A DNA stretch of 64,000 bases from Bisporella sp. PMI_857 (Eukaryota; Ascomycota; Leotiomycetes; Helotiales; Helotiaceae), in contig JAJSPD010000004.1 of assembly GCA_021307315.1 (NCBI GenBank), forward strand, positions 682,001-746,000. Direction: 5' to 3'. A program made the position numbers and the translations under genes. Numbering within the stretch: the first letter of the stretch is position 1; each line of letters begins with the position of its first letter. Below, piece after piece: positions 1 to 11,250 of the stretch. The notes below the pieces were generated by a model. That model was not told the DNA's origin and searched no databases. It was given only the letters and a program-made list of their open reading frames with translations.

Positions 1-417
1 TTGATCACGGAAGGAGTACTGACCAGGTGTTCATATGTTTGTTTTATGAAGCAATATACAACTTAAGGAAGCAGCACTTCCAATTCATCTGCGAAGGTTA
101 CAATAGATTTTATTATCGAAATATGAGCGCAGGTGGATGTTCCTTTAGGATGAGGTGGCTCGGCGCTACCTACGACGAAGTTTTATATCTCCGTCTCCGA
201 AACGATAGCGGCACAATCCATCTGCTAAAAAGGCAACCAAAATAAGTAAAAGCAACTTCTGATTCTCCCTCTATTGCGTTTTGCCATTTCAGAACATCCA
301 CGGGTATGATGTTGCATTAAATAAATAGGCTTGTGAATTCCTTTGATCTCGACGCTAAACAAGCACACCTCGCCTTGGAAGTGGTACCGCACGATTCTTC
401 ATCAAATATCACCCCTC
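1..417. other. Left-edge stretch, no supported gene
   Basis: A short open frame at 27-245 has no recognisable similarity and no splice context. The right part is presumably the promoter and 5' leader of the gene starting at 418. I see nothing else here. Confidence 0.4.
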
Positions 418-2791
418 ATGCACCCAGCCTCTGACCTCGTCGACTACGCGTCGATACCGCGCACGCGGCCACTGCAAATCTACAAGCAATCGACCAAGGC
501 GAACATCGAGGAAAGCCCCTCTCGCATAAGCTATTACGCACAAATTGAAGACTCAGCTTCTGTTGCATATCCACAACCTGCTTCGCCAACACAAACTCAA
601 TATTCATGTGATCTGGAGCCTCCTCTAAGATCGCCTCTCTCCATGTTAGGTACGGGATCGTACTTGTCATCTGAAAATCGAGCCTCGGACGGAATGACCA
701 AGATGAAATCTGTTTCTGATCGCCCAACAGCAGCAGCCTCCAAGACTCCATTTTATCAAGATGAATCACAGGAGATAATGGGAAACTTCATTCCTATGGA
801 CTCTTCGAACAAGTTGAATCTTAAACGTGCAAGCACCGAAGAGGGAAAGGCTTCTAGAGCCTCTGAAGAAACGTAAGCATGAATGTTCTAGATACGCTTT
901 TTACTCAAGAACTTACTGGATACACAGTCTACCGACCACAGCGTACTTTCAAATCAAGAACCCTTACGAGTTTGAACCAGACTCGCCTTATCTTCCTCAA
1001 ATGCGCCAGCCAACGTTTGAGGACTTCAAACGCCGCCCCCTTCCTGATGCTGCGATTGCACAACGCTCTCACACCAAGAATGAATTGCCTGTCGACAATG
1101 CCAACCAAGGAGATCAGGATCCTGCACCAGTTGCCGCACCAGCGAATACTATAGAAAAGGGAGGTACACGTATGTTCAGGAGCGAGTCTTCACCAAATAT
1201 CGGTGCCGGTAGTTTCCAGGCTTTTCCAGTCAGAGATGCTGCCAGCCCCAGTCTCCCCTGGCAAAATTACTCACGATATAGTTCTAGCTATGGAGATGGA
1301 GAGATTCCAATGTATTATACCTACATACCCGAGGAATATCAAGACTCTGCTCGTCGAAGCGATCACACTGCCGACCAATCTACATACCGTAGAGTTCAAC
1401 AGAACTACGCAGAGCATACTCGCCGCAGTGACCAAGGCAGCAATGGTTCACCTGAGCAACACATGCCTCGCTGGACTCAACAGGCTTATGTCGAGTCCAT
1501 CCGTGGCAGTGACCAGAGTGGCAATATATCTGGCCGTTCGACAAATAAATCCAGAAGAGCTCAACGGGAGTACACAGAGGCTATTCGCCATAATGAGCAG
1601 AGTAACAAGTCCGAGCAGATTTCTCCCGGTATACGTCGAGAAGACTGCCCTGAAATGAGACGTTCTCGCTCCCCAAACCGTCGAGATATCGATAATTATG
1701 GAAAACAAGCCACATCCCATTCGCCAATTCGTCCTCCTCGTCACGATTCCCTCCAACCCCACACGCCTCAATCTCACGACAGTCACCCATCCACCACGCC
1801 ACTAAATGACGTCGTCGAAGAGATTGAGTACGATGAGACTGGCTACCTTCCCGGCCACTACTCGCCTTACACAAATGTCTATAGTCCCATCCTGGAATAC
1901 CCCGAACGCCCCGAGAAGCGCTCCCGGTCACCCATGAAAAAGATGTTCGGCGAGAAAGGCTGGCTCGGTTCCTCCGCTGATGAGAACTTCACTCCACCAA
2001 GGGACTCCAAAACACCTACCAAGAAATCATCTACTCCTTCCAAGAACGCACATGGCGGACAAAAGAAGACAACTATGATTGAGAAGCTCAAGAACAAGTT
2101 CGAGGAGTTTGCTGAGAAAGCAGAACTGAATACCTCCCCAAAACGTGGCTCTCGAGAGAGAAACGCCAAACTCTCCCTCCTAGACGTTTCCATTAGCCCT
2201 CCAGACCAAGCAAATATCGCCATGGAAACGGAGCTCATGCTAGTGCACACTGCAAACACCTTTCTAATGAATCAATTCAAAAAAGGTCGTTTCCGCGTCG
2301 AGACAATAAAGCGTACGGTTGATACATGGACATCCAAGGGTCGTCCCCTCGTCATCGAATTCATGTACGATCAAATCACCCAACACTCTCTAGTCGCCGC
2401 CAATCTATCTACCTTCCGGTTCCATGGTCCCCGCGCTGCTGACGAGATCCGCATTTCTTCAATGTTATATAATTGGAAGCAGGTTGCAAACTTGATGGCT
2501 ATTAGGACATTCTGTAATGGGGATACCGTCTTGCTGAAGTTGCTTTTTGATATTGAGCAGATTTTGGAGTTGCTTGGAGCGGATGAGCCTCGGATGTTGC
2601 AATTGCAGCAGATTAGAGCGGCTGCTCATGAGATGATCAGGGTAGTTAGAAGTGCGAAGGAGGAGAACTTAGCAAGCCAGAGTGGAGGAGGTGCGATGGG
2701 GCGAGTGGGATGGAATGCTTATCTCGCGAGTGAGGCGCTCTCAAATGGTGGTGGACTTGTTGGGGGAGGAAGTTATGTTGGGCTTTTCTGA
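418..2791 (+). CDS. Conserved fungal protein of unknown function, mostly disordered
   Basis: Predicted CDS join(418..872, 928..2791), 772 aa. The frame is open upstream to about 343, but the first in-frame ATG is at 418. The 55-nt intron has donor GTAAGC, a CTTAC branch-like site and acceptor ACACAG, and it joins the two reading frames exactly. The N-terminal three quarters is rich in Ser, Pro, Arg and Gln and looks unstructured. Residues about 291-380 carry roughly four degenerate 25-30-residue repeats built on Tyr-x-Glu, Arg and Asp/Glu-Gln positions (AYVESIRGSDQ and EYTEAIRHNEQ are two). A basic stretch and a possible amphipathic helix (MIEKLKNKFEEFAEKAEL) precede a compact, apparently folded C-terminal region of about 140 residues containing ETIKRTVDTW and SSMLYNWKQV. 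I do not recognise the family. Several of the fungal proteins with this architecture are uncharacterised, so I assign no function. Coding evidence is strong, function unknown. Confidence 0.75.
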
Positions 2792-3361
2792 GTAAGTAAA
2801 GGTCATTTCGAGAGCGAGAGTCCTTTGTGCAGGGTGGTATCGATCCTGGTTCTGGTAAACCGCGTTTTCTGTATTGGCGCGGAAATTACTGGGGAGTTAG
2901 GGGATTTGTGGTACTACTTTGTGTTTGATGGAGATTGTGTATTTGTTTCTTTCTCCTTTCGCTTCGTCTAGTCATGGGGGAGCAGTTGAATTCGCTCTTT
3001 GTTTGGGCTGTACACTCAGAACACTGCTGCTTGTAAGATTAGATACCCAGTGCCCAGAAATGCTAATTCTACGTATCTCTTTGTCCGCCATATCCTAATT
3101 TTCCATATAAAGAGTGAAAGAGGGGACTCGATCCTGCCAACAGTTCTCAAACCGTGGCTCATATAACATGCGTATGACTTCATGTGTGTCATTTTAGAGT
3201 CCTAAAATAAAGACACATATTGAAGTATACACGTGCAATTAAATATTCCACTTTCAACTAGAGATGGCACAATAATCATTTGCGTCATTTTCTTGTTAAT
3301 GAGAGGGGTATACAAGTTTCCGAACTCTATCCCATGCGCCTGCAATGCAATTCTCATATAA
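2792..3361. other. Convergent 3' intergenic region
   Basis: This lies between two genes that end towards each other. It should hold both 3' UTRs; AT-rich blocks near 3100-3250 fit polyadenylation regions. No gene is seen. Confidence 0.5.
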
Positions 3362-4225
3362 TTACAGCTCTTGCCTTGACAACGAGTTATAAGCCCATTG
3401 ATAGGAACCCAGGAAGATAGCCCCCCCTGCACTAATCCACAATATTCGTGGTCCAATACCAGCAAAGAAAGCTTTTGGCCCGCTATCCCTCAATATCTGC
3501 CTGAGCAATGGTACCACCGCAGTCTTCTCCTTGGCTAACATCATTCTCGTTTTTAGCACATCTAATGGTGTTGTTATCCCAGCCGCAATAGCCCCAGCAG
3601 CACTTCCAAATAGTGCACTTTCAAATCCGCTAATCTCTTCTCTATGGGAAGTCTTCCTTCGATATTCCTTCATAGATTCCCATAAGGGAAATTGAATCAC
3701 TGTAAATGGTACCTCTCTCATAATTGTGACTGACCAGCCCCGATACAGTTCCTTCCAAACTCCGGGTAGGCCAATAGTGCGATGTTGTGAGAGAATGCCT
3801 TTTAATGCAAGCAGGGAAGAAGGATATTGCCCAGCTTGCGCTCTCTGCTTCACCACCTCCGTTGGTACCCTGACGGCACAAGCAGCAACCTCTCCAAAGC
3901 TTGCAGCGACCATGTGTTCAATTGGCGCAGCCCATTCTCCTATCCTACTACCAGTGACAGCTTGTGCTCGCCGCTGTGTATGTAGTAGGGTCTTTGTGTA
4001 TTCGTATGTGCAGAAGAAGAGCGCTGCACCAGGCGCGGAGCCAATGATGGCACTCCCAACGCCACGGTAAATTCCACTAAAGCCGCCTGACGCGAGAAAT
4101 CCGGAAGAGGATTGCAGGCGGGTTTTCAGGGTATCGAGGGGATAGAGCGAAAGGTCGACAGTGGTTCCTGCCAGGCCACCAGATAGCAGGGCAGTTGTGA
4201 AAGTGGGGTTCGTCTGGGAGGACAT
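3362..4225 (-). CDS. PET8: Mitochondrial S-adenosylmethionine carrier (Pet8/Sam5 type)
   Basis: Intronless, 287 aa, the usual length of a mitochondrial carrier. The family imports S-adenosylmethionine across the inner mitochondrial membrane in exchange for S-adenosylhomocysteine, supplying methylation, lipoate and biotin synthesis. Three carrier signatures P-x-[DE]-x-x-[KR] mark the tripartite fold: PLDTLK near residue 29, PTEVVK near 121 and PLDVLK near 220. The second signature with Glu, together with the short N terminus TALLSGGLAGTTVDLSLYP, matches the Pet8/SAMC subfamily rather than nucleotide or dicarboxylate carriers. The next gene (plus strand) is divergent and starts 232 bp away, so the two probably share a promoter region; that gene also encodes a probable mitochondrial enzyme. 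The start is the first ATG and directly precedes the first transmembrane helix. Confidence 0.92.
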   Translation of the reverse strand: MSSQTNPTFTTALLSGGLAGTTVDLSLYPLDTLKTRLQSSSGFLASGGFSGIYRGVGSAIIGSAPGAALFFCTYEYTKTLLHTQRRAQAVTGSRIGEWAAPIEHMVAASFGEVAACAVRVPTEVVKQRAQAGQYPSSLLALKGILSQHRTIGLPGVWKELYRGWSVTIMREVPFTVIQFPLWESMKEYRRKTSHREEISGFESALFGSAAGAIAAGITTPLDVLKTRMMLAKEKTAVVPLLRQILRDSGPKAFFAGIGPRILWISAGGAIFLGSYQWAYNSLSRQEL

Positions 4226-4457
4226 TTTGTATTATAGAATTATAATTTGAGTAGGCTATGTTACTACAATTGAAAGGATGGCCGAAGCCAGCTAGAAATG
4301 TTAAATTTCCATGTTTGTATGAATAGTAAAGCTCAGTCATCGGTTATTGTCAAACGTCAAAGCTTTATTTTCACGCGTCGAATCGCGCCGACTTTCCACT
4401 TTTTTAATCTTCTACCATAACATCGGCCAACGATCGCAGAGTCATAGAAAATATGGG

Positions 4458-6273
4458 ATGAAGTCCAGAATATTTGCATCGAAGGCCCTACCATCCGTAG
4501 CCCGCCATATAACTCCATCGGAGTTCTCTACGGAGTCTCGATATGGTCTCTATCACGCACGTAGAGCCCTAGGGCCTCAGGACGTGTTTACGTTCGGTAA
4601 GAAAGAAAGATCAGGATCCTCAGCATTGAAAGACTCTGATGTAGCACTATCTTAGGTCTGGCAATCAGTGGAGGCGTTGATTCCATGGCGCTCGTGGCAC
4701 TGTGCTCTAAAGTTCAGGTATTTCGAAATTCGAATACGAAATTTCATGCTTTCGTTGTTGATCACGGGGTCCGTAAGGGTAGTGATGTTGAAGCAAAATC
4801 AGTGTCTCTGTTGATAGAATCTAGAGGTTAAGCTATTCCTGTGCAGTAGAAATCTCGAACCTAATGAATGATGCAGGCATTCCCACCAGAGTCCTAACTA
4901 TCGATTGGGGAGCAACTGGCGACCCAGCGAAATTGCCGAATTTTGAGTCACTAGCTAGGAAGTATCGATATCAGGCTCTAGGGAAGGCTTGTGCTGAGGA
5001 TGGAATCAAAGCGTTATTACTTGCTCATCATCAGGATGATCAGGCGGAGACCGTGATGATGAGGTTGGTCAACGGCCACCGCGCTCAGGGTTTAGTTGGG
5101 ATGAAAATTGTAGCAGGGATCCCGGAGTGTTATGGTATACATGGACTTCATCAAAGCGGCAGCGTTGGCTTGTCATATCAGTCCACTGAAACAGACAAGT
5201 TCCTCCCCAAGCCTCTCGAGCCATTGATGATAGAGAGCGGTGGAGTTAAGATTATCAGGCCGTTACTTAACTACAGTAAAGCAAGATTGGTTGCCACCTG
5301 CAAAAAGCAGAAAATGGACTGGTTCGAAGATCACACGAATGCGGACCCCAGCGTGACGATGAGAAACGCGATCAGACACATATATACTTCATACGCATTG
5401 CCTGCTGCCCTCGCACCGCAATCTATGGTCGTATTATCGAGAAACTTACAAGTCAAGGAGAAACACTTGAATATGGCTGTAGGCAGATTCTTTTGGAGGT
5501 GCGATGTAACAGACTTTGATAATCGCACAGGCACTGTGAGAGTTCTGCCTGCTAGTATTGACATTTTCGAGCTCTACCAAGACTCTAGCCTACTCTCGAC
5601 AAAAGATCATGGACTAATTGCTGCTTTCTTATTACGAAAAATCATATCGTATGTTACGCCTGATGAACATGTCCGTTTGTCCTCGCTTCATGGCGCCGTG
5701 CGACATGTATTTCCTGAGGTCATGAAGGAAGGGAAAATGCCGGCGCCTCCTCCCACAGCATTCACAGTATCTGGTGTACAGTTCCAACGATTGGCTTCTT
5801 GCAAAAACAAGCAGGGGAAACAAAAGTACAGATGGTTAGTGTCTCGACAACCGCATTATTCAAGTGCTTCCACGAGACCTATGCTTCATTTTCCGCCAAC
5901 AGCAGTCCTCGAATGGCCATCATGGAAACTATACGATGGTCGATTCTGGTTCCGTATCAAGAATCTAGGCCATGAGACACTACTCATTCGTCCATTCGAG
6001 GAAACTGATGTAGGGCAACTTCAGCTTTCATCAGCTGGATATGAACGGCTCAGACATTATGCACCCGGACCATTGAGATGGACTTTGCCGGTTATTGTTC
6101 TACAGGCCAAGGCTGGACGAGAAAGGGCAATAGGATTGCCTACTCTAGATCTTGTCATACCAGAATTTGACACTCTCGTAAGATATGAGGTTCGCTACAA
6201 AAGTGTAGATGTCGAGAGCCTTCGCAACCTCAAAGAAATTAATGACCGTCGGATATCATGGCGGATGATTTGA
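4458..6273 (+). CDS. tRNA(Ile)-lysidine synthetase (TilS/MesJ family), probably mitochondrial
   Basis: CDS join(4458..4596, 4656..4826, 4877..6273), 568 aa. TilS ligates lysine to C34 of tRNA-Ile(CAU), so that it reads AUA; in fungi the substrate would be the mitochondrial tRNA. The PP-loop ATP-pyrophosphatase motif SGGVDS is created by splicing intron 1 (59 nt) and is followed by FVVDHGVRKGSDVEA. After intron 2 (50 nt, branch CTAAT) come LLAHHQDDQAETVMMRL and a MRNAIRH-type segment, all typical of TilS. The N terminus (MKSRIFASKALPSVARHI) is basic and serine-rich, as for a mitochondrial presequence. The open frame extends upstream to 4347, but 4458 is the first methionine giving a plausible presequence. 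The C-terminal half is longer and more divergent than in bacterial enzymes. The family assignment is firm; the mitochondrial location is inferred. Confidence 0.85.
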
Positions 6274-6543
6274 TAATGGAATGTCTCCTAGGGACATGCA
6301 TCTTCGTGTACATTAAAAGATCATACAATTCAGATAAATACTACTAAGCATTTTAACCTTTTGCTGAGTCAGTATTAGATAGTGAAGAAAGGGCTGTTAA
6401 AAACTCAGTTTCGGGCAAGGATTGTTCCGAATTTTGATATGCTTACTTTCTAAGACGAATGGGTACGATATCGTGCGACGCTTTCCACTCTCCCGAAAAA
6501 TCCTCTGAAGTCAATTGATCTGTCTCGGGTCTTCCCGTCTTGC

Positions 6544-7431
6544 ATGAGCCGTACAGCAACTCAGATGAAATATATATTACACATTTCTAAACAAGCCTTA
6601 GCAAAACAATATTACCCAGACATGACTTCAACTATAGGCTTTCGCTTCCCATCCCTTTTTTCGACTTCATTTACATCGATATCTCAGACTCATGTCAAAT
6701 TACTGTCGGCGGTGGCGCCAATCGCATTACCCGCTTTATATCTAATCTACCTCAAGCGCTCCCTTTCACAGCAGACCACCACCATAAATACCTTCAGTCC
6801 ACCAGAGCCTGTACCTGCATCGTTACAAAAAACTAATGCAGCTGATACCCTTGAAATTTTTCAAGATCCAAGCTCATACAGAATTACTCGTGAGCACGTA
6901 GTGTCTCATCCAATTACGCTCGAAAATTTGAAGCCTGAGTTTCGTACGGCAACAGGGACGATACTCGAACCGCAACTCTTGGAGAAATATTTGCAGACTA
7001 CATTCGAGGCTTTCACATGGACACCCCAATCCATCTTGATGTACTGGATGATCAAGGACCCAGCTGCGAAGCGGACTTTCGATGCTGAGTACTTAAAGAA
7101 CTGTAAGTTCGAAATCGGTGACAGAACATGCGGCGTTTATGTTGTTACTGCAAGAACGAAAGATGAGCAGGGTGGCGAAAAGGCTATCTTGAGCCTCTCC
7201 CCGCCTGCTGGGTGGACTGGGCCTATTGTGCATGGGATATTGAATGTTGGATATGAGGTTGACGATGGGAAAGTGACGTTTGTAAACGAGACGGTCTTGT
7301 GGAGGAAAACGGGCGGACGACCCACGATGTTGGAGGGAGGCGCTGGGCGGTGGTTTCATGGTTTGCTTGCGGGATGGTTGATCTCTAAGGGAATGGGAAT
7401 TGTGGTGGAGCAGAAGAAGAAAATTTTGTAA
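6544..7431 (+). CDS. Conserved fungal protein of unknown function with one membrane segment
   Basis: Intronless, 295 aa. An alternative start is Met27 at 6622, which would leave a 269-aa protein; both precede a hydrophobic stretch (LLSAVAPIALPALYLIYL, about residues 55-72) that could be a membrane anchor or signal anchor. The remainder is soluble, with a beta-rich C-terminal half (GDRTCGVYVV, ILNVGYEVDDGKVTFVNETV) and a Gly/Trp-rich end (GAGRWFHGLLAGWLISKGMG). I do not recognise an enzyme motif. The overall shape (a small anchored protein with a C-terminal beta sheet flanking a helix) recalls many uncharacterised ascomycete proteins, but I cannot name a domain. Coding status is supported by the long open frame, codon usage and clean UTR spacing to its neighbours. 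Confidence 0.7.
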   Translation: MSRTATQMKYILHISKQALAKQYYPDMTSTIGFRFPSLFSTSFTSISQTHVKLLSAVAPIALPALYLIYLKRSLSQQTTTINTFSPPEPVPASLQKTNAADTLEIFQDPSSYRITREHVVSHPITLENLKPEFRTATGTILEPQLLEKYLQTTFEAFTWTPQSILMYWMIKDPAAKRTFDAEYLKNCKFEIGDRTCGVYVVTARTKDEQGGEKAILSLSPPAGWTGPIVHGILNVGYEVDDGKVTFVNETVLWRKTGGRPTMLEGGAGRWFHGLLAGWLISKGMGIVVEQKKKIL

Positions 7432-8237
7432 GGACATGTTGGTTGTAGAATCGTGACTTTTGGATGCCAGGTAGCATTCCATCAGGTTGTATAAAAGTTA
7501 ACTATACGCTCCACTTAATAAGTATATACTAAACACTTCGCAATTATGTCCAATAATGCACAGCCAGTGTACCGCTCTAGCCTCGGGGTTACTACATGAC
7601 CTCTCCCCATGCCTGTGTTCACTATTTCACAGCTCGGCAATGAAATTTTTCTTGCTCCAAGCATACTTTCCTATTCTTTGAGCTCTCTCAAGTTATCAAG
7701 TCAATAGTGAGTATTAGGAAATGCAAGAGCGCCTTTATACAGAATCACAGAATGGTTCATGGATTCGACAGCAAGCAATTCAAACTAATAATTACATGTG
7801 AGAAAGGGCAAACCGAGACCAACCTAGCTCCGTTCATTAGCCTAACAGCTACAACCACTGCCCATGAGGTATGCGTTGTCGACAGAAACTTTCTGCTGTT
7901 TCAAATACAACACTATGATGCAGTGCTCACAGCTTTAGAAATAATGAGGTATCATTTTGTGGATGATATGTCCGCTTTTCGCTGTTTATTTTGCAATAGA
8001 AAATATTAGCATTGACAATAACCGCCAAATGAACAGCGAAACCGAGATGTACTAAAAAGATGGAATCTTGGATATTTTATTTACTGTTTATGTAGAATTT
8101 TGTGGAGCCAACATCGACTCTGACGTGAAGCACCCAACTCCAGCGCTGATACTCCTGGGTATGCTCCAAAATTCATGCCAATAGGTTAAAAATAGACTTT
8201 CAGATGCCAAATAATCACATCAATATGTTGCATTTTC
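7432..8237. other. Convergent intergenic region
   Basis: This separates the 3' ends of the unknown protein and the RING-finger gene. One 100-codon open frame (7707-8009) has an unlikely composition and no splice or family support. I treat the region as 3' UTRs plus spacer. Confidence 0.5.
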
Positions 8238-9683
8238 TCAAAGCTTGGTCATATCTCGAGTGAAAGAATCAGACGACCTTCGCGGTAGTGTATGCTCACT
8301 GCTTGAAGCTCCACCATCCCCTCGGCCATCACGATCATTCCCACCACCACCGCCAAAGCGCCTTTGTTGCTGATGCATCCTTTGCTGGTCCTCCTTTCGC
8401 CAATTCATGAACCACCGAATATGCATACTCGTAAGCTGCTGATTGCTCTGAAGCTCAGCAATCTGATTCTTGATCGGCACTGTTTGATTGAAAAGCATCA
8501 TCGTTTGCTTGCCTTCGAGCTCTGTTAGCGCTAATGATAACTCGTTGATCCTTCTCTCCTGGTCTCCAAGTAAATTAAGTAGATAATCATTGGTTGATTC
8601 TGAGGTTGGCTCTGCTGGTGCTGAAGCTGCAAGAGTGGAAAGCTCTTCAGTTGAGATCTCGGAGTAATCCATTTGACGATAATTATCTCTCTGACCTCCT
8701 TCTAAAAACTTGATCCTACGGTCCTGGAGCTGTTCTTTTTCAGTTAGATGCCGAACATCAGATCGAAGGGTCTGAATTTCTGATCTTAATCTTTCTGCCA
8801 TTGGTCCAATAAACCTGAAATTACAATCATCCCTGTGATGGCCCAGATTCCGCCTCTTGGACTTATGATCGCAGCCATATTCTGCCCATTTGCATGCATC
8901 GATGACATCTGGGCATTCTATTTCATGCTGGGCCTGCTTGCAACGTAACATTTCTGCACCACAGTGCTCACAATGCTTCTCCCGTTCTTTGCACGTACTT
9001 TCTTGGTGTTGCTCTATATTGATTTCCTGAAGGACCTCATCACAGTCTGGACAAGTTATATTCTTATGTAAGCATCCCTTGTCAAATAACTTCCGTTTCA
9101 CTTCTTGTAAACATTCTTCATCTGGACATGTGACAAGCGCTTCCTTGCAATATCTTTCAAGATGATGCCTAAGCATACCTCTAGGAAGTTGGTCTCCACA
9201 AGTCGTGCATTCCACCTGGAGAGAGTCCAACTGATTGACGACAATTTTATGTGGCCGTATAAGGACAGCTGGACGTACCAAGGGTTGACGGTCGATAGGA
9301 CATATATATTTATGAGACAGCGCCCGTGTTATACACTCTCTGCAGAAAGTGTGACTACACTCAGTATCAACTGGATCCACAAGTGCTACTTTGCAGATGG
9401 GACAGATGAGATTCTCGTTGACAGTGCCAATATAGGTGAGGCCTCGGTAGTCAATCCCATGAGTCGCATCTTGCTCAGCATGAGAGTTGGCGTCTGAATC
9501 TTCAGCTATGGGACGGCTGAGGGATGCCGGATTCCTGGTTCTCATTGACCGCGGAGAGTTGAAAGCAGTAGCTGGCGTATTTGGAGGGGGAGCCATTATC
9601 GCCACGGCCAAGGAGACATCTGGAGACCCTGGACTGGGCACCCTTGGAGGAGTCTGAAGTAGCGGAGTATTTGGAGGAGGCAT
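8238..9683 (-). CDS. RING-finger / TRAF-type zinc finger protein, probable E3 ubiquitin ligase
   Basis: Intronless, 481 aa. Residues 94-131 form a C3HC4 RING: CPIC, then CSHTFCREC and a final CPID, preceded by a Pro-rich disordered tail (about residues 1-85). Cys/His pairs continue to about residue 290 in TRAF-type zinc fingers (for example CTTCGDQL, CPDCDEVL, CEHCGAEM, CKWAEYGCDHKSKRRNLGHH). A predicted coiled coil follows (about 295-420, with LRSEIQTLRSDVRHL), and the C terminus is Gln/Gly-rich. RING plus TRAF zinc fingers is the arrangement of TRAF-like ubiquitin ligases, in which the RING recruits an E2 and the coiled coil oligomerises. No MATH domain is visible, as is usual for the fungal proteins. 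Substrate and pathway are unknown. It is divergent from the SNARE gene with 561 bp between starts. Confidence 0.85.
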   Translation of the reverse strand: MPPPNTPLLQTPPRVPSPGSPDVSLAVAIMAPPPNTPATAFNSPRSMRTRNPASLSRPIAEDSDANSHAEQDATHGIDYRGLTYIGTVNENLICPICKVALVDPVDTECSHTFCRECITRALSHKYICPIDRQPLVRPAVLIRPHKIVVNQLDSLQVECTTCGDQLPRGMLRHHLERYCKEALVTCPDEECLQEVKRKLFDKGCLHKNITCPDCDEVLQEINIEQHQESTCKEREKHCEHCGAEMLRCKQAQHEIECPDVIDACKWAEYGCDHKSKRRNLGHHRDDCNFRFIGPMAERLRSEIQTLRSDVRHLTEKEQLQDRRIKFLEGGQRDNYRQMDYSEISTEELSTLAASAPAEPTSESTNDYLLNLLGDQERRINELSLALTELEGKQTMMLFNQTVPIKNQIAELQSNQQLTSMHIRWFMNWRKEDQQRMHQQQRRFGGGGGNDRDGRGDGGASSSEHTLPRRSSDSFTRDMTKL

Positions 9684-10244
9684 GTTGCTGTCAAGGAGTA
9701 GAGAATTGACAAGCCAGAAAGAAGATGAGAGAAAGAAGTTTAACTCAAATACACGTGAGGCTCGGCAATATGAGAAGATGTCTAGGGCCGAAGACTAGAC
9801 GGCTGATCCAAGCAGAGTGAGCGGGTCCTAGTGAATACGTTCTAGACCGCTATCTGACATTAAGGGGAAAGCGTGCAATATTGTCTAGAGGTTCCCATAA
9901 AATTTGCCATAACTAGACTCGCCCCAGCAGTGAGTTATCGACGATGCGAAAGTCATTGAAATAAAGGTCCATGGAATGTCTTATCGATACGGGTATATTG
10001 AATTGCTAGTCACACCCCATGATTACCCGAAGCTCAGCCGCATCATTCAACAACCTCTAACAGGAACCAGAGAACTGGGAACCATGAAGTCAAATTTAAA
10101 GAGTGCCTAGATTCGAGCATATATTATTCTTGACTTCCAGAACCAGGGGGCAATTTTTACCGCCAGATAGACAATTCCACAACTCTCCAGAAACCACCGT
10201 TTGAGGACACTAAGTCCAAGCAGCTTGCGTGGAGCAAGGCAAAC
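9684..10244. promoter_or_regulatory. Divergent promoter region (RING protein / SNARE)
   Basis: This 561-bp spacer lies between two divergent starts and must contain both promoters. I see no recognisable operator, and no coding potential. Confidence 0.4.
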
Positions 10245-11250
10245 ATGGCCAATCCAAACCAATACTTCCTGCTGGCAGATCATATCAAGCTCTCGCTCCT
10301 CGAACGACAACGAGCCATATCACTCAATCTTGAGCCCACATCACAAGATGGTCATATTTCCAGGTCCCTAGAGTCTCTCCGCGAAGGCGTGGAGAGTGTC
10401 ACTAACGAGCGGATACGCTTGCAAGAAGCCGGAGAAACCTCGTAAGACGATACTCGACTTATATCAACATGGAAAGCTACTAACTCACCAACTAGAGCCT
10501 CCCTCAACCTAGCAGAAACAGAACACAGTCTCCAAACCCAGTACAACGACCTGGCCTCTCAATTTGTCGGCGCACCCAGCATAACTCCATCCTCTATAAC
10601 CTCCCCCAATGACCCATCCCTCAAGGACGACTTCGCACGCGCAACGCAACGTCCCAATCTTGCTGGCTCCTCCTCCTTCAAAAAAGCCCTTCGATCAACA
10701 TCCGGGAATGCCGCTGTCAACTCGCCCAAGAGCGTGCGCTTCCAAGATGCACCATTAGTCCAAGATGACGAAGAGAATAGGAATGCTTTGTTCCCGTATA
10801 GAGACGATCCAGAGAATGGTCTGCTGGACCAGAGTCATTTGGATAACCAGCAGATCCATGCGTACCATTCGAGGGTGCTGGCGGAGCAGGATGAGCAGCT
10901 GGATAGGTTGGGAGAGAGTATTAGCAGACAGAGGGAGCTGAGCATCCAGATTGGGGATGAATTAGATGAGCATGTGCAGAGTAAGCCATCTTCTGACTAT
11001 TTTCCTTGGATTGCAATGTTCCTCACATTTTGGAGCATAGCCTCCCACACAAATAGGTGTAGAGAATAATAACTAACACTATATAGTGCTGGACGAAGTA
11101 GACAGGCACGTAGACAGACACCAAAGCCGCCTCGACAAAGCGCGAAAGAACCTAGGGAATGTAGCACGCAAAGCAAAGGACAACATGCAGATGACAATCA
11201 TCCTCATCTTAATCATCATACTAGTTCTCCTGATCATCATCTTGAAATGA
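10245..11250 (+). CDS. SYN8: Qc-SNARE, Syn8/syntaxin-8 like
   Basis: CDS join(10245..10441, 10496..10980, 11087..11250), 281 aa. Introns of 54 and 106 nt have clear TACTAAC/AACTAAC branch sites. The protein has an N-terminal helical region (ADHIKLSLLERQRAISLNL), a disordered middle, then a SNARE motif (VLAEQDEQLDRLGESISRQRELSIQIGDEL, continued across intron 2 as DEVDRHVDRHQ...). A single C-terminal transmembrane anchor made almost entirely of Ile and Leu ends with a lysine. The central ionic-layer residue is the Gln in RELSIQIG, giving a Q-SNARE; family resemblance is to endosomal Qc-SNAREs (Syn8, syntaxin 8) more than Tlg1. It would act in endosome/late-Golgi membrane fusion. Tail anchoring and SNARE identity are firm; the exact ortholog is less so. 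Confidence 0.85.

Noticed and set aside
7707..8009. 100-codon open frame between two genes
   Set aside because: No family, no ATG context, located in a convergent 3' region.
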